Shown: positions 34,601 through 42,700 of the stretch, in pieces
How the letters are laid out: every line of letters starts with the position of its first letter
How positions within the stretch are numbered: the stretch's first letter is position 1
Origin: an uncultured Eubacteriales bacterium
GTDB taxonomy: Bacteria > Bacillota > Clostridia > Peptostreptococcales > Anaerovoracaceae
Length of the DNA: 54,661 nucleotides
Reading direction: 5' to 3'
Assembly (NCBI GenBank): GCA_902763505.1
Contig: CACWSO010000015.1
Coordinates: forward strand, 1 to 54,661
Position numbers and translations under genes: made by a program
The notes under the pieces: generated by a model
The model's input: only the letters and a program-made list of their open reading frames with translations
The model's database searches: none
Told to the model about the DNA's origin: nothing

Positions 34601-35129
34601 GGCATATGCTCTCTATTCGAAGGTTTATGATGACTTCAGGGTCAGCATGAGAGACGAAGGATACTTCAGGTTCATGGGATCCGACATCTTCTTCCACGGC
34701 CTATCTGAAGATGAAACCTGTGAGGTCAAGGTCCGCGAAGGAAGAGAACTCGTCATCAGGCTTGTCAGTGCCGGTGAGCCGGACAATGAAGGCTACAGAC
34801 AGATCGTGTTTGAAGTCAACGGCAACAGAAGTGCTGTCAAGATCAAAGACAAAGCTGCAGCAAGTTATGCATCCGCAGCATCGCAAGTTGTCTTTGCTGA
34901 CTCAGAAGATCCTATGGAAATCGGCGCCAACATTCCGGGAAACATCGTCAAGGTGCTCGTGAAAGAAGGAGAGAAAGTCGAAGAAAAGCAGCCAATCGCC
35001 GTTATCGAAGCCATGAAAATGGAGACAAACATCTTGGCTACAGCAAGCGGCATCGTTGATAAAATCGTCGTTAGAGAAGGCCAGCAGGTCGAAGCAGGCG
35101 AGTTGATCGCAAGATTGAAGGAAGAATAA
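31680..35129 (+). CDS. pyc: Pyruvate carboxylase
   Basis: Pyc (1149 residues, full single-chain type) makes oxaloacetate from pyruvate, bicarbonate and ATP using biotin. Biotin carboxylase domain: AAAGGGGRGMR and EMNPRIQVEHTVTE (about 1-455). Carboxyltransferase: DTSMRDAQQSLMATRVRT, EMWGGATFD and the metal-binding HLHTHDTSG (about 530-800). The C-terminal biotinyl domain carries EAMKMETN with the biotinylated Lys. Start ATG 31680 follows AAAGAGG. It links glycolysis to oxaloacetate and, with ppdK further on, to the PEP-pyruvate-oxaloacetate node. A small membrane protein gene follows after 11 bp. Confidence 0.97.
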   Translation: MAEQKKFKRVLVANRGEIAIRIFRACKELDIRSIAIYSEEDKNTLFRTKSDRSYQIGRGKAPVDAYLAIDEIIELAKTKGIDAIHPGYGFLAENSDFARACEANGIVFIGPSGDMMDQLGDKVQSKIVAKSVGVPTIPGIAEKIPDVETALKFADECGYPVMLKAAAGGGGRGMRIVRSKEELPPQFESARSESVKAFGSDEIFIEKYIERPKHIEVQVLGDNYGNVVHLGERDCSIQRRHQKVIEFTPALSITNELRKKLCEDAIKIAKAVNYKSAGTVEFLIDRDGNHYFIEMNPRIQVEHTVTEMTTGIDIVQAQILIAEGYRLSSKELNIKQSKIKPTGYAIQCRVTTEDPENGFAPDTGQITRYISPGGYGIRLDAGNAQAGAVISPYYDSLLVKVTAWSRNWDDAANKARRALRELKVQGVKTNRNFLMNVLNHPTFRAGECDTGFIADNPQLLHSRQRAESETKVLRFLGEKYVNGNRGLKPNFDKPVIPNVSMKEVARLKGTKQLLDAKGPEGVVEWVKNQNKLLLTDTSMRDAQQSLMATRVRTVDMEKIAPAVAKYGKDLFSLEMWGGATFDTAYRFLKESPWERLTTLRELIPNIMFQMLIRGANAVGYKNYPDNVIRRFVKESARSGIDVFRIFDSLNWIQGMEVALDETLNQGKVAEACICYTGDILDKSRTKYNLQYYVKMAKELEKRGTHILGIKDMSGLLKPMAAKVLIEALKNEIEIPIHLHTHDTSGNGVASLMMAANAGCDIVDAAFNSMSGLTSQPALNSIAAALEGAQRDTGIDLDGIQEISDYWAAVRPVYKQFESDMVTGSAEIYKYEMPGGQYSNLKSQVESFGLGHKFKEVKEMYRTVNQMLGDIVKVTPSSKAVGDMAIFMVQNDLTPENIYEKAANMDFPDSIVSFFEGMMGQPEGGFPEKLQKLVLHGREPITCRPGELLPDEDFDAIKKYLDETYDMDADEQQCLAYALYSKVYDDFRVSMRDEGYFRFMGSDIFFHGLSEDETCEVKVREGRELVIRLVSAGEPDNEGYRQIVFEVNGNRSAVKIKDKAAASYASAASQVVFADSEDPMEIGANIPGNIVKVLVKEGEKVEEKQPIAVIEAMKMETNILATASGIVDKIVVREGQQVEAGELIARLKEE

Positions 35130-35140
35130 GGAGGTACCGG

Positions 35141-35386
35141 ATGGGCGGAGGAGTCATAAGCAAAATCATATATTTCTGGGCCTTTATCATTGGTGTCATC
35201 ATCTTCGGGAAAATTTTCGGCTTCATGAATGACACGAAGACCTCAGTCATCATTCTGATTGCCGCAGCACTCGTGTATATCGTATGGACCGTCGGCCGCA
35301 CCATGGCTGTAAGACGGCGTGAAGAGCAGCAGTGGCAGGCGCAGCAGGCACAGCTTGCGAAAAAGAAGGGAAACAAGCGTCGCTAG
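35141..35386 (+). CDS. Small membrane protein of unknown function
   Basis: This 81-residue protein has two predicted membrane helices (about residues 8-28 and 36-54) and a highly basic, Gln-rich tail (REEQQWQAQQAQLAKKKG). No family recognised. ATG 35141 has AAGGAGG 10 nt upstream, 11 bp after pyc, so it is co-transcribed with pyc. The repeat element at 35393 begins just after its stop codon and probably terminates the transcript. Confidence 0.65.
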   Translation: MGGGVISKIIYFWAFIIGVIIFGKIFGFMNDTKTSVIILIAAALVYIVWTVGRTMAVRRREEQQWQAQQAQLAKKKGNKRR

Positions 35387-35392
35387 AAACTT

Positions 35393-35606
35393 TTTCAGAG
35401 ACGCGGTTATCGGGCGTCAGCCCGACTAGGTCCTCGTCGCAGACAACTGCATAAACTCGTTCATATGAAACAGAACGTCAGGCAAACTCGCAGCAAAGGC
35501 TGCTCAGACATGCCTGACGTTTTTCTGTTTCATTGATTCACTTCGTTTGCAGTTGTTTCTGCTCCTGCGGAAATGTCGGGCTGACGCCCGATAACCGCAT
35601 CTGAAA
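35393..35606. repeat. Long structured element, copy 1
   Basis: One nested hairpin of about 214 bp between convergent genes. The outer arms are a perfect 24-bp inverted repeat (35403-35426 with 35575-35598), extended by TTTCAGA/TCTGAAA. Next inside come conserved blocks shared with the copy at 53729-53932: GTCCTCGT and AACTGCATAAACT on the left (35427-35463), TTCGTTTGCAGTT and CTGCGGAAAT on the right (35538-35574). The innermost stem (ATGAAACAGA and CGTCAGGCA arms, 35465-35484 with 35511-35533) carries a T-run and can act as a terminator. No open frame. It has no resemblance that I recognise to a known RNA or insertion sequence. Confidence 0.85.
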
Positions 35607-35633
35607 GAGCCTGCGGCATTCTCTCATGCAAAT

Positions 35634-35670
35634 AGAAAAGAGCCGTTGCATTCTTGCTTGCAACGACTCT
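35634..35670 (-). terminator. Terminator of L,D-transpeptidase gene
   Basis: Read on the minus strand, AGAGTCGTTGCA (35659-35670) pairs with TGCAACGGCTCT (35639-35650), one wobble pair, followed by TTTTCT. Confidence 0.85.
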
Positions 35671-35693
35671 GTGAAGTTCATATTATGTGCGTC

Positions 35694-37106
35694 TTAATAG
35701 TGGACGATGACAACAGTTCCGACGCTTACCATCTTGTACAGTTCGCCGGCCTTTGCAGGAGGCAGGTTGACGCATCCGTGGCTGCCGCTGTAGATGTAGA
35801 TGTCGCCTCCGAAATTGGATCTCCAGCTGGCGTCATGCAGACCATAGCTGCCGCCGATAAACGGCATCCAGTAGCTGACGAAACTCTCGTAGTATGTCTT
35901 GCTTTTTTTCTTGCCGCCGCCTCTTAGAATAACGTTACGGGACATCCCGCCATTGATGCTGTAGACGCCGGTCGGTGTGCTGTGACCAGCCACTTTGCAT
36001 CCGGATACACAGTCGCATTCAAATCGTTTTTTTCCGTTTTCAAAGTAGACGACATGCTGTTTGGACAGATCAACGTCGATATAAGTGTTGCCAATTTCAA
36101 GTGTCTTGGAGTATTCGCCTTGTCCCTTTTGTGAGAAGACCGGTTCGCGGTCAACATCTTTGTGGGAGTTGATATCTTCTGCCAGCTGCTTGGCTTCGGC
36201 TTCTTCATCGACGAGCCAGCCGTAGTTACCGCCGCTGACCTTAAAGGTCTTTCCGGTCAAGGACGTGAATTCAAGCTCAGAGCCGATGACGTCATATTCG
36301 GCCTTTAATGCTTTTGCGAAATTAGCGACTTTTTCAGGATCGGCTTCGCCGGAGAAGTCATCCTTCATCAGATTTTTCAGCTCAACGGCGCTCAAAGTGA
36401 AGCTCTCTTTTCCAAGCTGATAATGAATCTTCTGGTTCAGATAGTTCTGGCAGAAGGCCTGTTCCTTGAGCAACTCCGGATCATCACTCTTGACTTCCGG
36501 CGTCGAGTAATAAGCGTTTTCATCGAATTCGAATCTTGTATTACCTATAGAAATGGCATGGAGAATATCGTTCAGATAAGCATCCTCGTCCGTCTTGTTT
36601 CCATATACTTCAGGAATGATCGGGAAGGATGGATCGTCCATATCGATATATGCATCCTGCGTTTCTGTAATGGTTCCGTGCTGTAGAAAAGCAGAATTTT
36701 TGACTCTGTCTGCGAAGTCATCGCTGCATTCAGACACATTCATCGCGATACGGGCGCTGATCGGCAGACGGAAATAGTGGCCGAGCGCAGCTGCTATGAG
36801 ATGATCCTTTTTGACGTCTTTCAGTTGCTCTTCGATATCATAGGTGCAGTCGAAATCGGTGTAATCTGCGAGAGTTTCACCGAGCTTTCCTACAACCTGC
36901 AGATGACTGGCGTTCTGAGCCTCTGTCAGAGCGGCTTCAGCCTCTTCATAGGTGAGACCGGAACAGTCCACACCATTGATGGTCATTCTGTCAGGCATGC
37001 TGTCCGCCTGATATTCATCGGAAAATGCGTATACAATTGTGGCTACGCCTGCTGCTGCAGCCAGACAAACTACAATAGCGGCTAAAATCAAAAGTGTCTT
37101 TTTCAT
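35694..37106 (-). CDS. L,D-transpeptidase with PG-binding domain
   Basis: This 470-residue protein starts with a short cytoplasmic tail and one membrane anchor (LLILAAIVVCLAAAAGVATIVYAF is the hydrophobic stretch, about residues 4-27). A long extracellular part with a peptidoglycan-binding-4-type domain follows (about 60-330), then a YkuD catalytic domain. The active-site motif is YSGSHGCVNLPP with the nucleophile Cys; YGLHDASWR supplies the usual upstream His. It should make 3-3 cross-links in the wall or attach proteins. The -10 box lies 7 nt before the ATG with no ribosome binding site, so the mRNA is probably leaderless. It is divergent from dnaE. Confidence 0.9.
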   Translation of the reverse strand: MKKTLLILAAIVVCLAAAAGVATIVYAFSDEYQADSMPDRMTINGVDCSGLTYEEAEAALTEAQNASHLQVVGKLGETLADYTDFDCTYDIEEQLKDVKKDHLIAAALGHYFRLPISARIAMNVSECSDDFADRVKNSAFLQHGTITETQDAYIDMDDPSFPIIPEVYGNKTDEDAYLNDILHAISIGNTRFEFDENAYYSTPEVKSDDPELLKEQAFCQNYLNQKIHYQLGKESFTLSAVELKNLMKDDFSGEADPEKVANFAKALKAEYDVIGSELEFTSLTGKTFKVSGGNYGWLVDEEAEAKQLAEDINSHKDVDREPVFSQKGQGEYSKTLEIGNTYIDVDLSKQHVVYFENGKKRFECDCVSGCKVAGHSTPTGVYSINGGMSRNVILRGGGKKKSKTYYESFVSYWMPFIGGSYGLHDASWRSNFGGDIYIYSGSHGCVNLPPAKAGELYKMVSVGTVVIVHY

Positions 37107-37113
37107 AATGTAT

Positions 37114-37119
37114 AGTATA
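37114..37119 (-). promoter_or_regulatory. Leaderless-type promoter of L,D-transpeptidase
   Basis: Minus-strand TATACT (37114-37119), with a weak TTTATT -35 (37137-37142) at 17 bp, ends 7 nt before the ATG at 37106. Confidence 0.55.
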
Positions 37120-37150
37120 TTTTATTTGCGCGAAAAAATAAAGCGAAATG

Positions 37151-37159
37151 TGGTATAAT
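37151..37159 (+). promoter_or_regulatory. Leaderless-type promoter of dnaE
   Basis: An extended -10, TGG plus TATAAT (37154-37159), ends 6 nt before ATG 37166. An in-frame ATG at 37148 lies upstream of this -10 and has no ribosome binding site. Confidence 0.65.
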
Positions 37160-37165
37160 CTCACC

Positions 37166-40100
37166 ATGGCTTTTACACATTTACACGTACACACTGAATA
37201 CAGCCTTCTGGACGGCGCGGCGCGCATCAAAGATGTCGTGGCACGGGCGAAGGAACTAGGTATGGACTCCCTGGCGATTACGGACCACGGGGTCATGTTT
37301 GGCGTGATCGATTTCTATCGAGCCTGTAAAGCGGAAGGCATCAAACCGATCATAGGATGTGAAGTCTACACAGCTGCGCGGACAAGATTCGACAAGGATG
37401 CAGAAAAAGACAAAGTCATGAATCATCTGATTCTCCTTGCCGAGGACAACACCGGTTACAAAAATCTGATGAAAATCGTTTCTGAAGGGTTCAGAAACGG
37501 ATTTTACTATAAGCCGAGAGTGGATAAGGAAGTCCTGCGACAGTACAGCGAAGGACTGATCGCCACATCAGCCTGTCTGGCAGGCGCTGTACAGAGAAAT
37601 CTCCTGAATGGGGATTATGAGAGCGCCAAGCGAGAAGTTCTGGAAATGTTGGACATCTTCGGAGAAGGGAACTACTTCCTAGAGCTGCAGGACCAGGGCC
37701 TTGAGGAGGAAGCGAGAATCCTGCCCGATATGAAGAGACTCCATGAGGAGACGGGCATTCCGTTTATCGCCACCAATGACGTGCACTATGTGAGACAGGA
37801 AGATGCAGAGGCGCAGGATGTACTCATGTGCATTCAGACGGCAACCACCATTGATGAAGAGAACAGAATGCGCTTTGCAAACGATCAGTTCTATCTCAAA
37901 TCGGAAGAGGAGATGAGACGGATTTTCTCCAACACCCCGGAAGCCATAGACAACACGGCGAAGATCGCGGAGCGCTGCAACGTGGAATTCACTTTCGGCG
38001 AACTTCATCTGCCGGAATTCCATGCGCCGGACGGCAAAACCAACAAAGAATATCTGAGGGAGCTCTGTCAGAAGGGACTGATGGAGAGATACCCTCAGTC
38101 GCATATCATACATCAGGAGCGTCTTGACTACGAGCTTGAGACCATAGAGAACATGGGGTACGTGGAGTACTTCCTTATCGTCTGGGATTTCATCAACTAC
38201 GCCAAGAGCCAGGGCATCATGGTCGGACCGGGCAGAGGCTCTGCCGCCGGGTCCATCGTTGCCTACACACTGCGGATCACCGACATCGATCCTGTGAAGT
38301 ATGGGCTGATTTTCGAACGTTTCCTCAATCCGGAGCGCGTCAGCATGCCGGATATCGACATCGACTTCTGCTATGAGAGACGCGGCGAAGTCATCGATTA
38401 CGTTACGGAGAAATACGGTAAGGACAACGTATCCCAGATCATCACTTTCGGTACCATGAAAGCCAAGCAGGCCGTCAGGGATGTCGGCCGCGTGCTCAAT
38501 GTCAGCTACCAGGATACGGATGCCATTGCAAAGGCAATCCCGTTCGCCCTGAAGATGACCATAGACAAAGCGCTTCAGACCAGTCCGGACTTTAAGAAGA
38601 TGTACGATGAGGATGAGACGACTCATAGGGTCGTGGATATGGCAAGAGCCATTGAAGGCATGCCTCGTCATGCATCTACCCATGCAGCGGGCGTAGTAAT
38701 CTCGAGACTGCCGTTGGATGAATACGTGCCGCTCTATCTTTCGGATAAAGGACTTTCTACCCAGTTCAACATGACAACGATCGAAGAACTGGGGCTTCTG
38801 AAGATGGACTTTCTGGGATTGAGAAACCTGACGATCATCAGGGATGCTCTGGAGATGATAAAAGAAAATCACGGTGTCGATATTGATTTTGCATCCATGG
38901 AATATGACGATCCTGCCGTATATGATACAATAGCGAGGGGTAATACACAGGGAATCTTCCAGCTGGAAAGCGGAGGTATGACCTCCTTCATGAAGAATCT
39001 CAAACCGGACTGCTTTGAGGATATCGTTGCAGGAATCGCACTCTATCGTCCGGGTCCGATGGCATCCATACCGACGTACATAGACAACAAAAAGAACCCG
39101 GGACATGTTCAGTATGTCCATGAGTCTCTTAAACCGATACTCGGCGTCACATATGGGTGTATGGTATACCAGGAACAGGTTATGCAGATCGTACGCGATC
39201 TAGGTGGATACTCATACGGACGTTCGGATCTGGTGCGTCGCGCCATGTCCAAGAAGAAGATGGACGTCATGCTCGAGGAGAAGGAGTACTTTATCAACGG
39301 CAAGACAGATGAAAACGGAAACGTCGAGATTCCTGGCTGCGTCAGGAACGGCGTACCGCGCCATGCAGCCGAAGAAATCTTCAATCAGATGATTTCCTTC
39401 GCTGAGTATGCCTTCAATAAATCCCATGCTGCCGCATACGCGGTGCTGGCTTATGAGACAAGCTATCTGAAGACACATTATCCTGTAGAGTTCATGGCGG
39501 CGCTCATGACTTCCGTAATGGGTGATACCAAGGCCATGTCCATGTACATCAGAAACTGCAGGGAGATGGGTATCGATGTTCTTCCGCCGGATGTCAATGA
39601 AAGCGGCAAGAAGTTTACCGTAGTCTATGACCCTGAGGATACAGAAAAGAAACACGGAAAGATACGTTTTGGCCTTCTGGGCGTCAAAAATATGGGTGAA
39701 GGCCCGATCGATGCCATCGTCGAAGCGAGGGAGCAGAAAGGGAAACCTTCCGACATCTTCCGGTTCATCGAGAACCTCGATATACATCGTATCAATAAGA
39801 AGGCAGTTGAGAGTCTGATCAAATCCGGAGCTATGGATTGCCTGAACAAAAACAGGGCTGCTCACTTCGGAATCTATGAATCTCTCATGGATGCGGCCCA
39901 GAGCTCTGCGAAGCACAACATCGCAGGACAGCTTTCGCTGTTCCAGACGAATGCGGAAGCGCTGGACGAGTCTGTGAGCCGCAGGCTTCCGGATGTGAAG
40001 AACTTCCCGCCGGAAGAGCTTCTGGCGCAGGAGAAGGAAGTGCTGGGTGTATACCTGACGGCGCATCCGCTGGATGAGTACGCGGATATCATCAGCCGCA

Positions 40101-40777
40101 CGGTCAATGTCACATCGGCGGATCTGGCAGAGGTGCTGGCCAACGAAGAAGAAGGTTATTCCGGAAGAATCGAGGACGGTATGAAAGCCGTCATGGCCGG
40201 TATCATAACAGGCAAGAAGAACCTGATCACAAAGAACGGAAAGATGATGTCCTTTGTGGATCTGGAGGATATGTACGGAGCCGTTGAGGTTGTCGTCTTC
40301 CCGAATGTCTATGAACTCTGCAGTTCACTCATCGATGAGGATAAAATCATCAAGGTAAGCGGAAGAATCAACTTCAAGGAAGGTGAGGTGCCAAAACTGC
40401 TGGCGGACAGCATAGCAGATATCCGACAGCCGGAGGAGCCTTCACAGCCTCAGTACGAGGAACGACCGCCGGCACCGCCTCAGCACGAAGAACGACCGCC
40501 GGCACCGGTTCAGCAGACTGCGGTTAAAGAGCCGGAGGGACTGGTGAAAATCAGACTGCCGGAAGGAGACGGCATCCACAATATAGACGGACAGAACAAG
40601 AGAAACCTGGAAGCGATCAGCGAGATCATGAGGCGGCATCCGGGAAACTATCAGGCGATCATCTACTATCCGCAGGGCGGGAGCAGAAGAACGAGTCCGG
40701 ATCTTTGGGTAACGCCTGATGATGATTTTGCAAAAGAAATTGAAACTATAGTAGGAGAGGGGAATTACAAATCATGA
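37166..40777 (+). CDS. dnaE: DNA polymerase III subunit alpha (DnaE)
   Basis: DnaE (1203 residues) is a replicative C-family DNA polymerase. PHP domain THLHVHTEYSLLDGAAR at the N-terminus, catalytic core with GPGRGSAAGSIVAY and the Asp triad in MPDIDIDFCYERR, then HhH and OB domains. It lacks the internal exonuclease of PolC, so it is the DnaE1/DnaE3 type. A Pro-rich linker near residue 1100 holds two copies of a 10-residue unit (EERPPAP core) before a C-terminal domain. I choose ATG 37166 (leaderless) over ATG 37148. Its stop overlaps the pfkA ATG by 4 bases, the common dnaE-pfkA arrangement. Confidence 0.96.
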   Translation: MAFTHLHVHTEYSLLDGAARIKDVVARAKELGMDSLAITDHGVMFGVIDFYRACKAEGIKPIIGCEVYTAARTRFDKDAEKDKVMNHLILLAEDNTGYKNLMKIVSEGFRNGFYYKPRVDKEVLRQYSEGLIATSACLAGAVQRNLLNGDYESAKREVLEMLDIFGEGNYFLELQDQGLEEEARILPDMKRLHEETGIPFIATNDVHYVRQEDAEAQDVLMCIQTATTIDEENRMRFANDQFYLKSEEEMRRIFSNTPEAIDNTAKIAERCNVEFTFGELHLPEFHAPDGKTNKEYLRELCQKGLMERYPQSHIIHQERLDYELETIENMGYVEYFLIVWDFINYAKSQGIMVGPGRGSAAGSIVAYTLRITDIDPVKYGLIFERFLNPERVSMPDIDIDFCYERRGEVIDYVTEKYGKDNVSQIITFGTMKAKQAVRDVGRVLNVSYQDTDAIAKAIPFALKMTIDKALQTSPDFKKMYDEDETTHRVVDMARAIEGMPRHASTHAAGVVISRLPLDEYVPLYLSDKGLSTQFNMTTIEELGLLKMDFLGLRNLTIIRDALEMIKENHGVDIDFASMEYDDPAVYDTIARGNTQGIFQLESGGMTSFMKNLKPDCFEDIVAGIALYRPGPMASIPTYIDNKKNPGHVQYVHESLKPILGVTYGCMVYQEQVMQIVRDLGGYSYGRSDLVRRAMSKKKMDVMLEEKEYFINGKTDENGNVEIPGCVRNGVPRHAAEEIFNQMISFAEYAFNKSHAAAYAVLAYETSYLKTHYPVEFMAALMTSVMGDTKAMSMYIRNCREMGIDVLPPDVNESGKKFTVVYDPEDTEKKHGKIRFGLLGVKNMGEGPIDAIVEAREQKGKPSDIFRFIENLDIHRINKKAVESLIKSGAMDCLNKNRAAHFGIYESLMDAAQSSAKHNIAGQLSLFQTNAEALDESVSRRLPDVKNFPPEELLAQEKEVLGVYLTAHPLDEYADIISRTVNVTSADLAEVLANEEEGYSGRIEDGMKAVMAGIITGKKNLITKNGKMMSFVDLEDMYGAVEVVVFPNVYELCSSLIDEDKIIKVSGRINFKEGEVPKLLADSIADIRQPEEPSQPQYEERPPAPPQHEERPPAPVQQTAVKEPEGLVKIRLPEGDGIHNIDGQNKRNLEAISEIMRRHPGNYQAIIYYPQGGSRRTSPDLWVTPDDDFAKEIETIVGEGNYKS
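40451..40510. repeat. 30-bp in-frame tandem repeat in dnaE
   Basis: Two near-identical 30-bp units (40451-40480 and 40481-40510) encode QYEERPPAPP and QHEERPPAPV in the linker of DnaE. They differ at only a few bases, so the duplication is recent or kept uniform. Confidence 0.75.
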
Positions 40778-41742
40778 AAAAGATCGGAATACTGACAAGC
40801 GGCGGAGATGCGCCGGGAATGAACGCCGCAATCAGAGCTGCAGTAAGGTGCGGCATCGACAGAGGAATGGAGGTCTACGGGATTCAGAGAGGGTATGAAG
40901 GCCTTCTGGATGGGGATATCAAAATGATGGAGTGGCATTCTGTCGGCGATATTCTCCAAAGGGGCGGAACCATTCTCAGAACAGCGCGCAGTGAACGGTT
41001 TATGGAGGACAAATGGGTAGAACACGCCGCAAAGATGCTCAACACCTTCGGGATAGAAGGGTTGATCGTCGTCGGCGGGGATGGATCTTTCAGAGGCGGT
41101 GTTGAACTGTCCAAAAAAGGAGTTCCTGTCATGGGTGTTCCGGGAACCATAGACAATGATCTGGCATATACAGATTACACGATCGGGTTTGATACTGCAG
41201 TGAACACGATTCTCGGTCTGATTACGAACATCAGAGACACATCATCCTCTCACCAGAGAACAACCATCATAGAAGTGATGGGAAGACGGTGCGGAGATCT
41301 GGCGCTCTATTCAGGCCTGGGCGGCGGTGCCGATGTCATACTCGTTCCTGAAGTCGATATTGACATCAACGAAGTATGTGTCAGAGTGCTGCAGGGACAG
41401 TCATCAGGAAAGGCCCACAGTCTGATTGTCAAGGCTGAAGGTTTCAGAGTGGATACCGCGGAGCTCGCAAAGATTCTGGAAGAAATGACCGGAAGAGAGG
41501 CACGTGCCGTTGTTCCAGGATATATTCAGAGAGGCGGCGGTCCTTCACAGGCAGACAGAACGTTGGCTACACTGACGGCCGCAAAGGCAGTCGAACTGCT
41601 GTATGACGATTCTGACAGCAAGGCGATCGGTGTTTCCAATGGAAAGATCATAGCCATGGATCTTGAGGAGTCCCTGAATGTAAAGGCGGAGTTCAAAAGA
41701 GACCTGTATGACATTGCCAATTTGCTGGGCAAAGGCAAATAA
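40774..41742 (+). CDS. pfkA: 6-phosphofructokinase
   Basis: PfkA (322 residues) phosphorylates fructose 6-phosphate, the committed step of glycolysis. GILTSGGDAPGMNAAIR (ATP site), VVGGDGSFRGG with the Gly pattern of ATP-dependent enzymes, catalytic GVPGTIDNDL and the substrate block EVMGRRCGDLAL are intact; PPi-type substitutions are not seen. It overlaps dnaE by 4 bases (ATGA) with AGGAGAGGGG upstream, so glycolysis and replication genes share a transcript, as in many Firmicutes. Confidence 0.95.
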   Translation: MKKIGILTSGGDAPGMNAAIRAAVRCGIDRGMEVYGIQRGYEGLLDGDIKMMEWHSVGDILQRGGTILRTARSERFMEDKWVEHAAKMLNTFGIEGLIVVGGDGSFRGGVELSKKGVPVMGVPGTIDNDLAYTDYTIGFDTAVNTILGLITNIRDTSSSHQRTTIIEVMGRRCGDLALYSGLGGGADVILVPEVDIDINEVCVRVLQGQSSGKAHSLIVKAEGFRVDTAELAKILEEMTGREARAVVPGYIQRGGGPSQADRTLATLTAAKAVELLYDDSDSKAIGVSNGKIIAMDLEESLNVKAEFKRDLYDIANLLGKGK

Positions 41743-41783
41743 TTATGATAAAATATCCTTTACTTAAGTAAGGGGAAACGATT

Positions 41784-41927
41784 ATGATACAGAAATTGAA
41801 CCGTTTATTGAGAACACTCTTCATCGTCTGCGGAGCATTATTCCTGCTTTTGGACCTGCTGCCGAAAAAAATCGTGCAGAGCAACAAGGAAGGCTTCGAC
41901 AACGAAGAGTTCGACGATATCTGGTAA
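41784..41927 (+). CDS. Small single-helix membrane protein
   Basis: This 47-residue protein starts MIQKLNRLLRTLFIVCGALF, with one hydrophobic helix (about residues 10-26) and an acidic tail ending FDDIW. ATG 41784 has AAGGGG. An extended -10 (TGA plus TAAAAT, 41749-41754) lies after pfkA and could start a transcript covering this gene and the DUF308 gene 23 bp downstream. Family unknown. Confidence 0.6.
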   Translation: MIQKLNRLLRTLFIVCGALFLLLDLLPKKIVQSNKEGFDNEEFDDIW

Positions 41928-41950
41928 TCACAGAATAGAGGAGTTATTGA

Positions 41951-42682
41951 ATGAGAGTTATTACGCTAGCCGGCGGCTTTCTTATGGTTGCCACCGGTGC
42001 TTTCTGCTTTATAAATCCGGGACAGACTTTTATGACAATGGCATTTGTCATCGGCAGTGTCATGGTCATCAACGGGGTAATCCATGCTTTGGGATTTCTC
42101 CTTGCGAGAGGTAGTTTCGGCATAGGAGACAACAACGGGTGGATTCTGATCGACGCCATATTGACGTTGCTTTTGGGTATTCTGATACTCTGCAATCAGT
42201 TGACGGTCGACATGGCGATTCCGATGATCTTCGGCATGTGGGTACTTGTTTCGGGTCTGCTCCGTTTCGAGGCTGCGACCAGAATCAACAGACAGAAGAA
42301 ACCAGGCAATTTCAAAGCTGCTTTTATCACAGGCGTCGTTACCATTCTGGTCGGCCTGATTGGGTTCATCAATCCGTTTGTTACATACGTATCGATCATT
42401 ATTACGCTTGGTATCTTCCTTGTCGTGCAGGGGATCAACTCCATTGAACTTGGCATCAACATGCCGCATAAAGTCAAAGAAGATGCTAAGGTATTTGTTC
42501 CTTCCCGTACAGCAGTCAAAATTGAGGACGAGGATGAGACGGAAGAGGCCGTTGCTGAAAGAATCCAGGCGCAGAAGGAATTTGAGCAGAAAAAAGAATT
42601 CACGATGGCCCTGGGCGAAGGCAATTTCGGCCTTACGAAGGAAGAAGTGGAGAAAGCAGTACAGGAGCTTAAGAAAGAATGA
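41951..42682 (+). CDS. DUF308/HdeD-like membrane protein
   Basis: This 243-residue protein has six membrane helices in three repeated two-helix units (for example LAGGFLMVATGAFCFINPGQ, IDAILTLLLGILILCNQ, FITGVVTILVGLIGFINPF), the HdeD/DUF308 pattern. A cytosolic tail rich in Glu/Lys follows, ending LTKEEVEKAVQELKKE. HdeD helps acid resistance in E. coli, but the role in Firmicutes is not known. ATG 41951 has GAGGAG. It is followed at 18 bp by the FAD enzyme pair. Confidence 0.8.
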   Translation: MRVITLAGGFLMVATGAFCFINPGQTFMTMAFVIGSVMVINGVIHALGFLLARGSFGIGDNNGWILIDAILTLLLGILILCNQLTVDMAIPMIFGMWVLVSGLLRFEAATRINRQKKPGNFKAAFITGVVTILVGLIGFINPFVTYVSIIITLGIFLVVQGINSIELGINMPHKVKEDAKVFVPSRTAVKIEDEDETEEAVAERIQAQKEFEQKKEFTMALGEGNFGLTKEEVEKAVQELKKE

Positions 42683-42700
42683 TCAGGAGCTTGAATCGGC

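Noticed and set aside
35393-35606. Copy 1 of the structured element as an ordinary terminator only
   Set aside because: The inner stem can terminate, but the shared blocks and 24-bp outer arms go far beyond what a terminator needs.
37679-39121. 480-codon open frame on the minus strand
   Set aside because: It lies wholly antisense to dnaE, has no family resemblance, and mirrors the codon pattern of the real gene.
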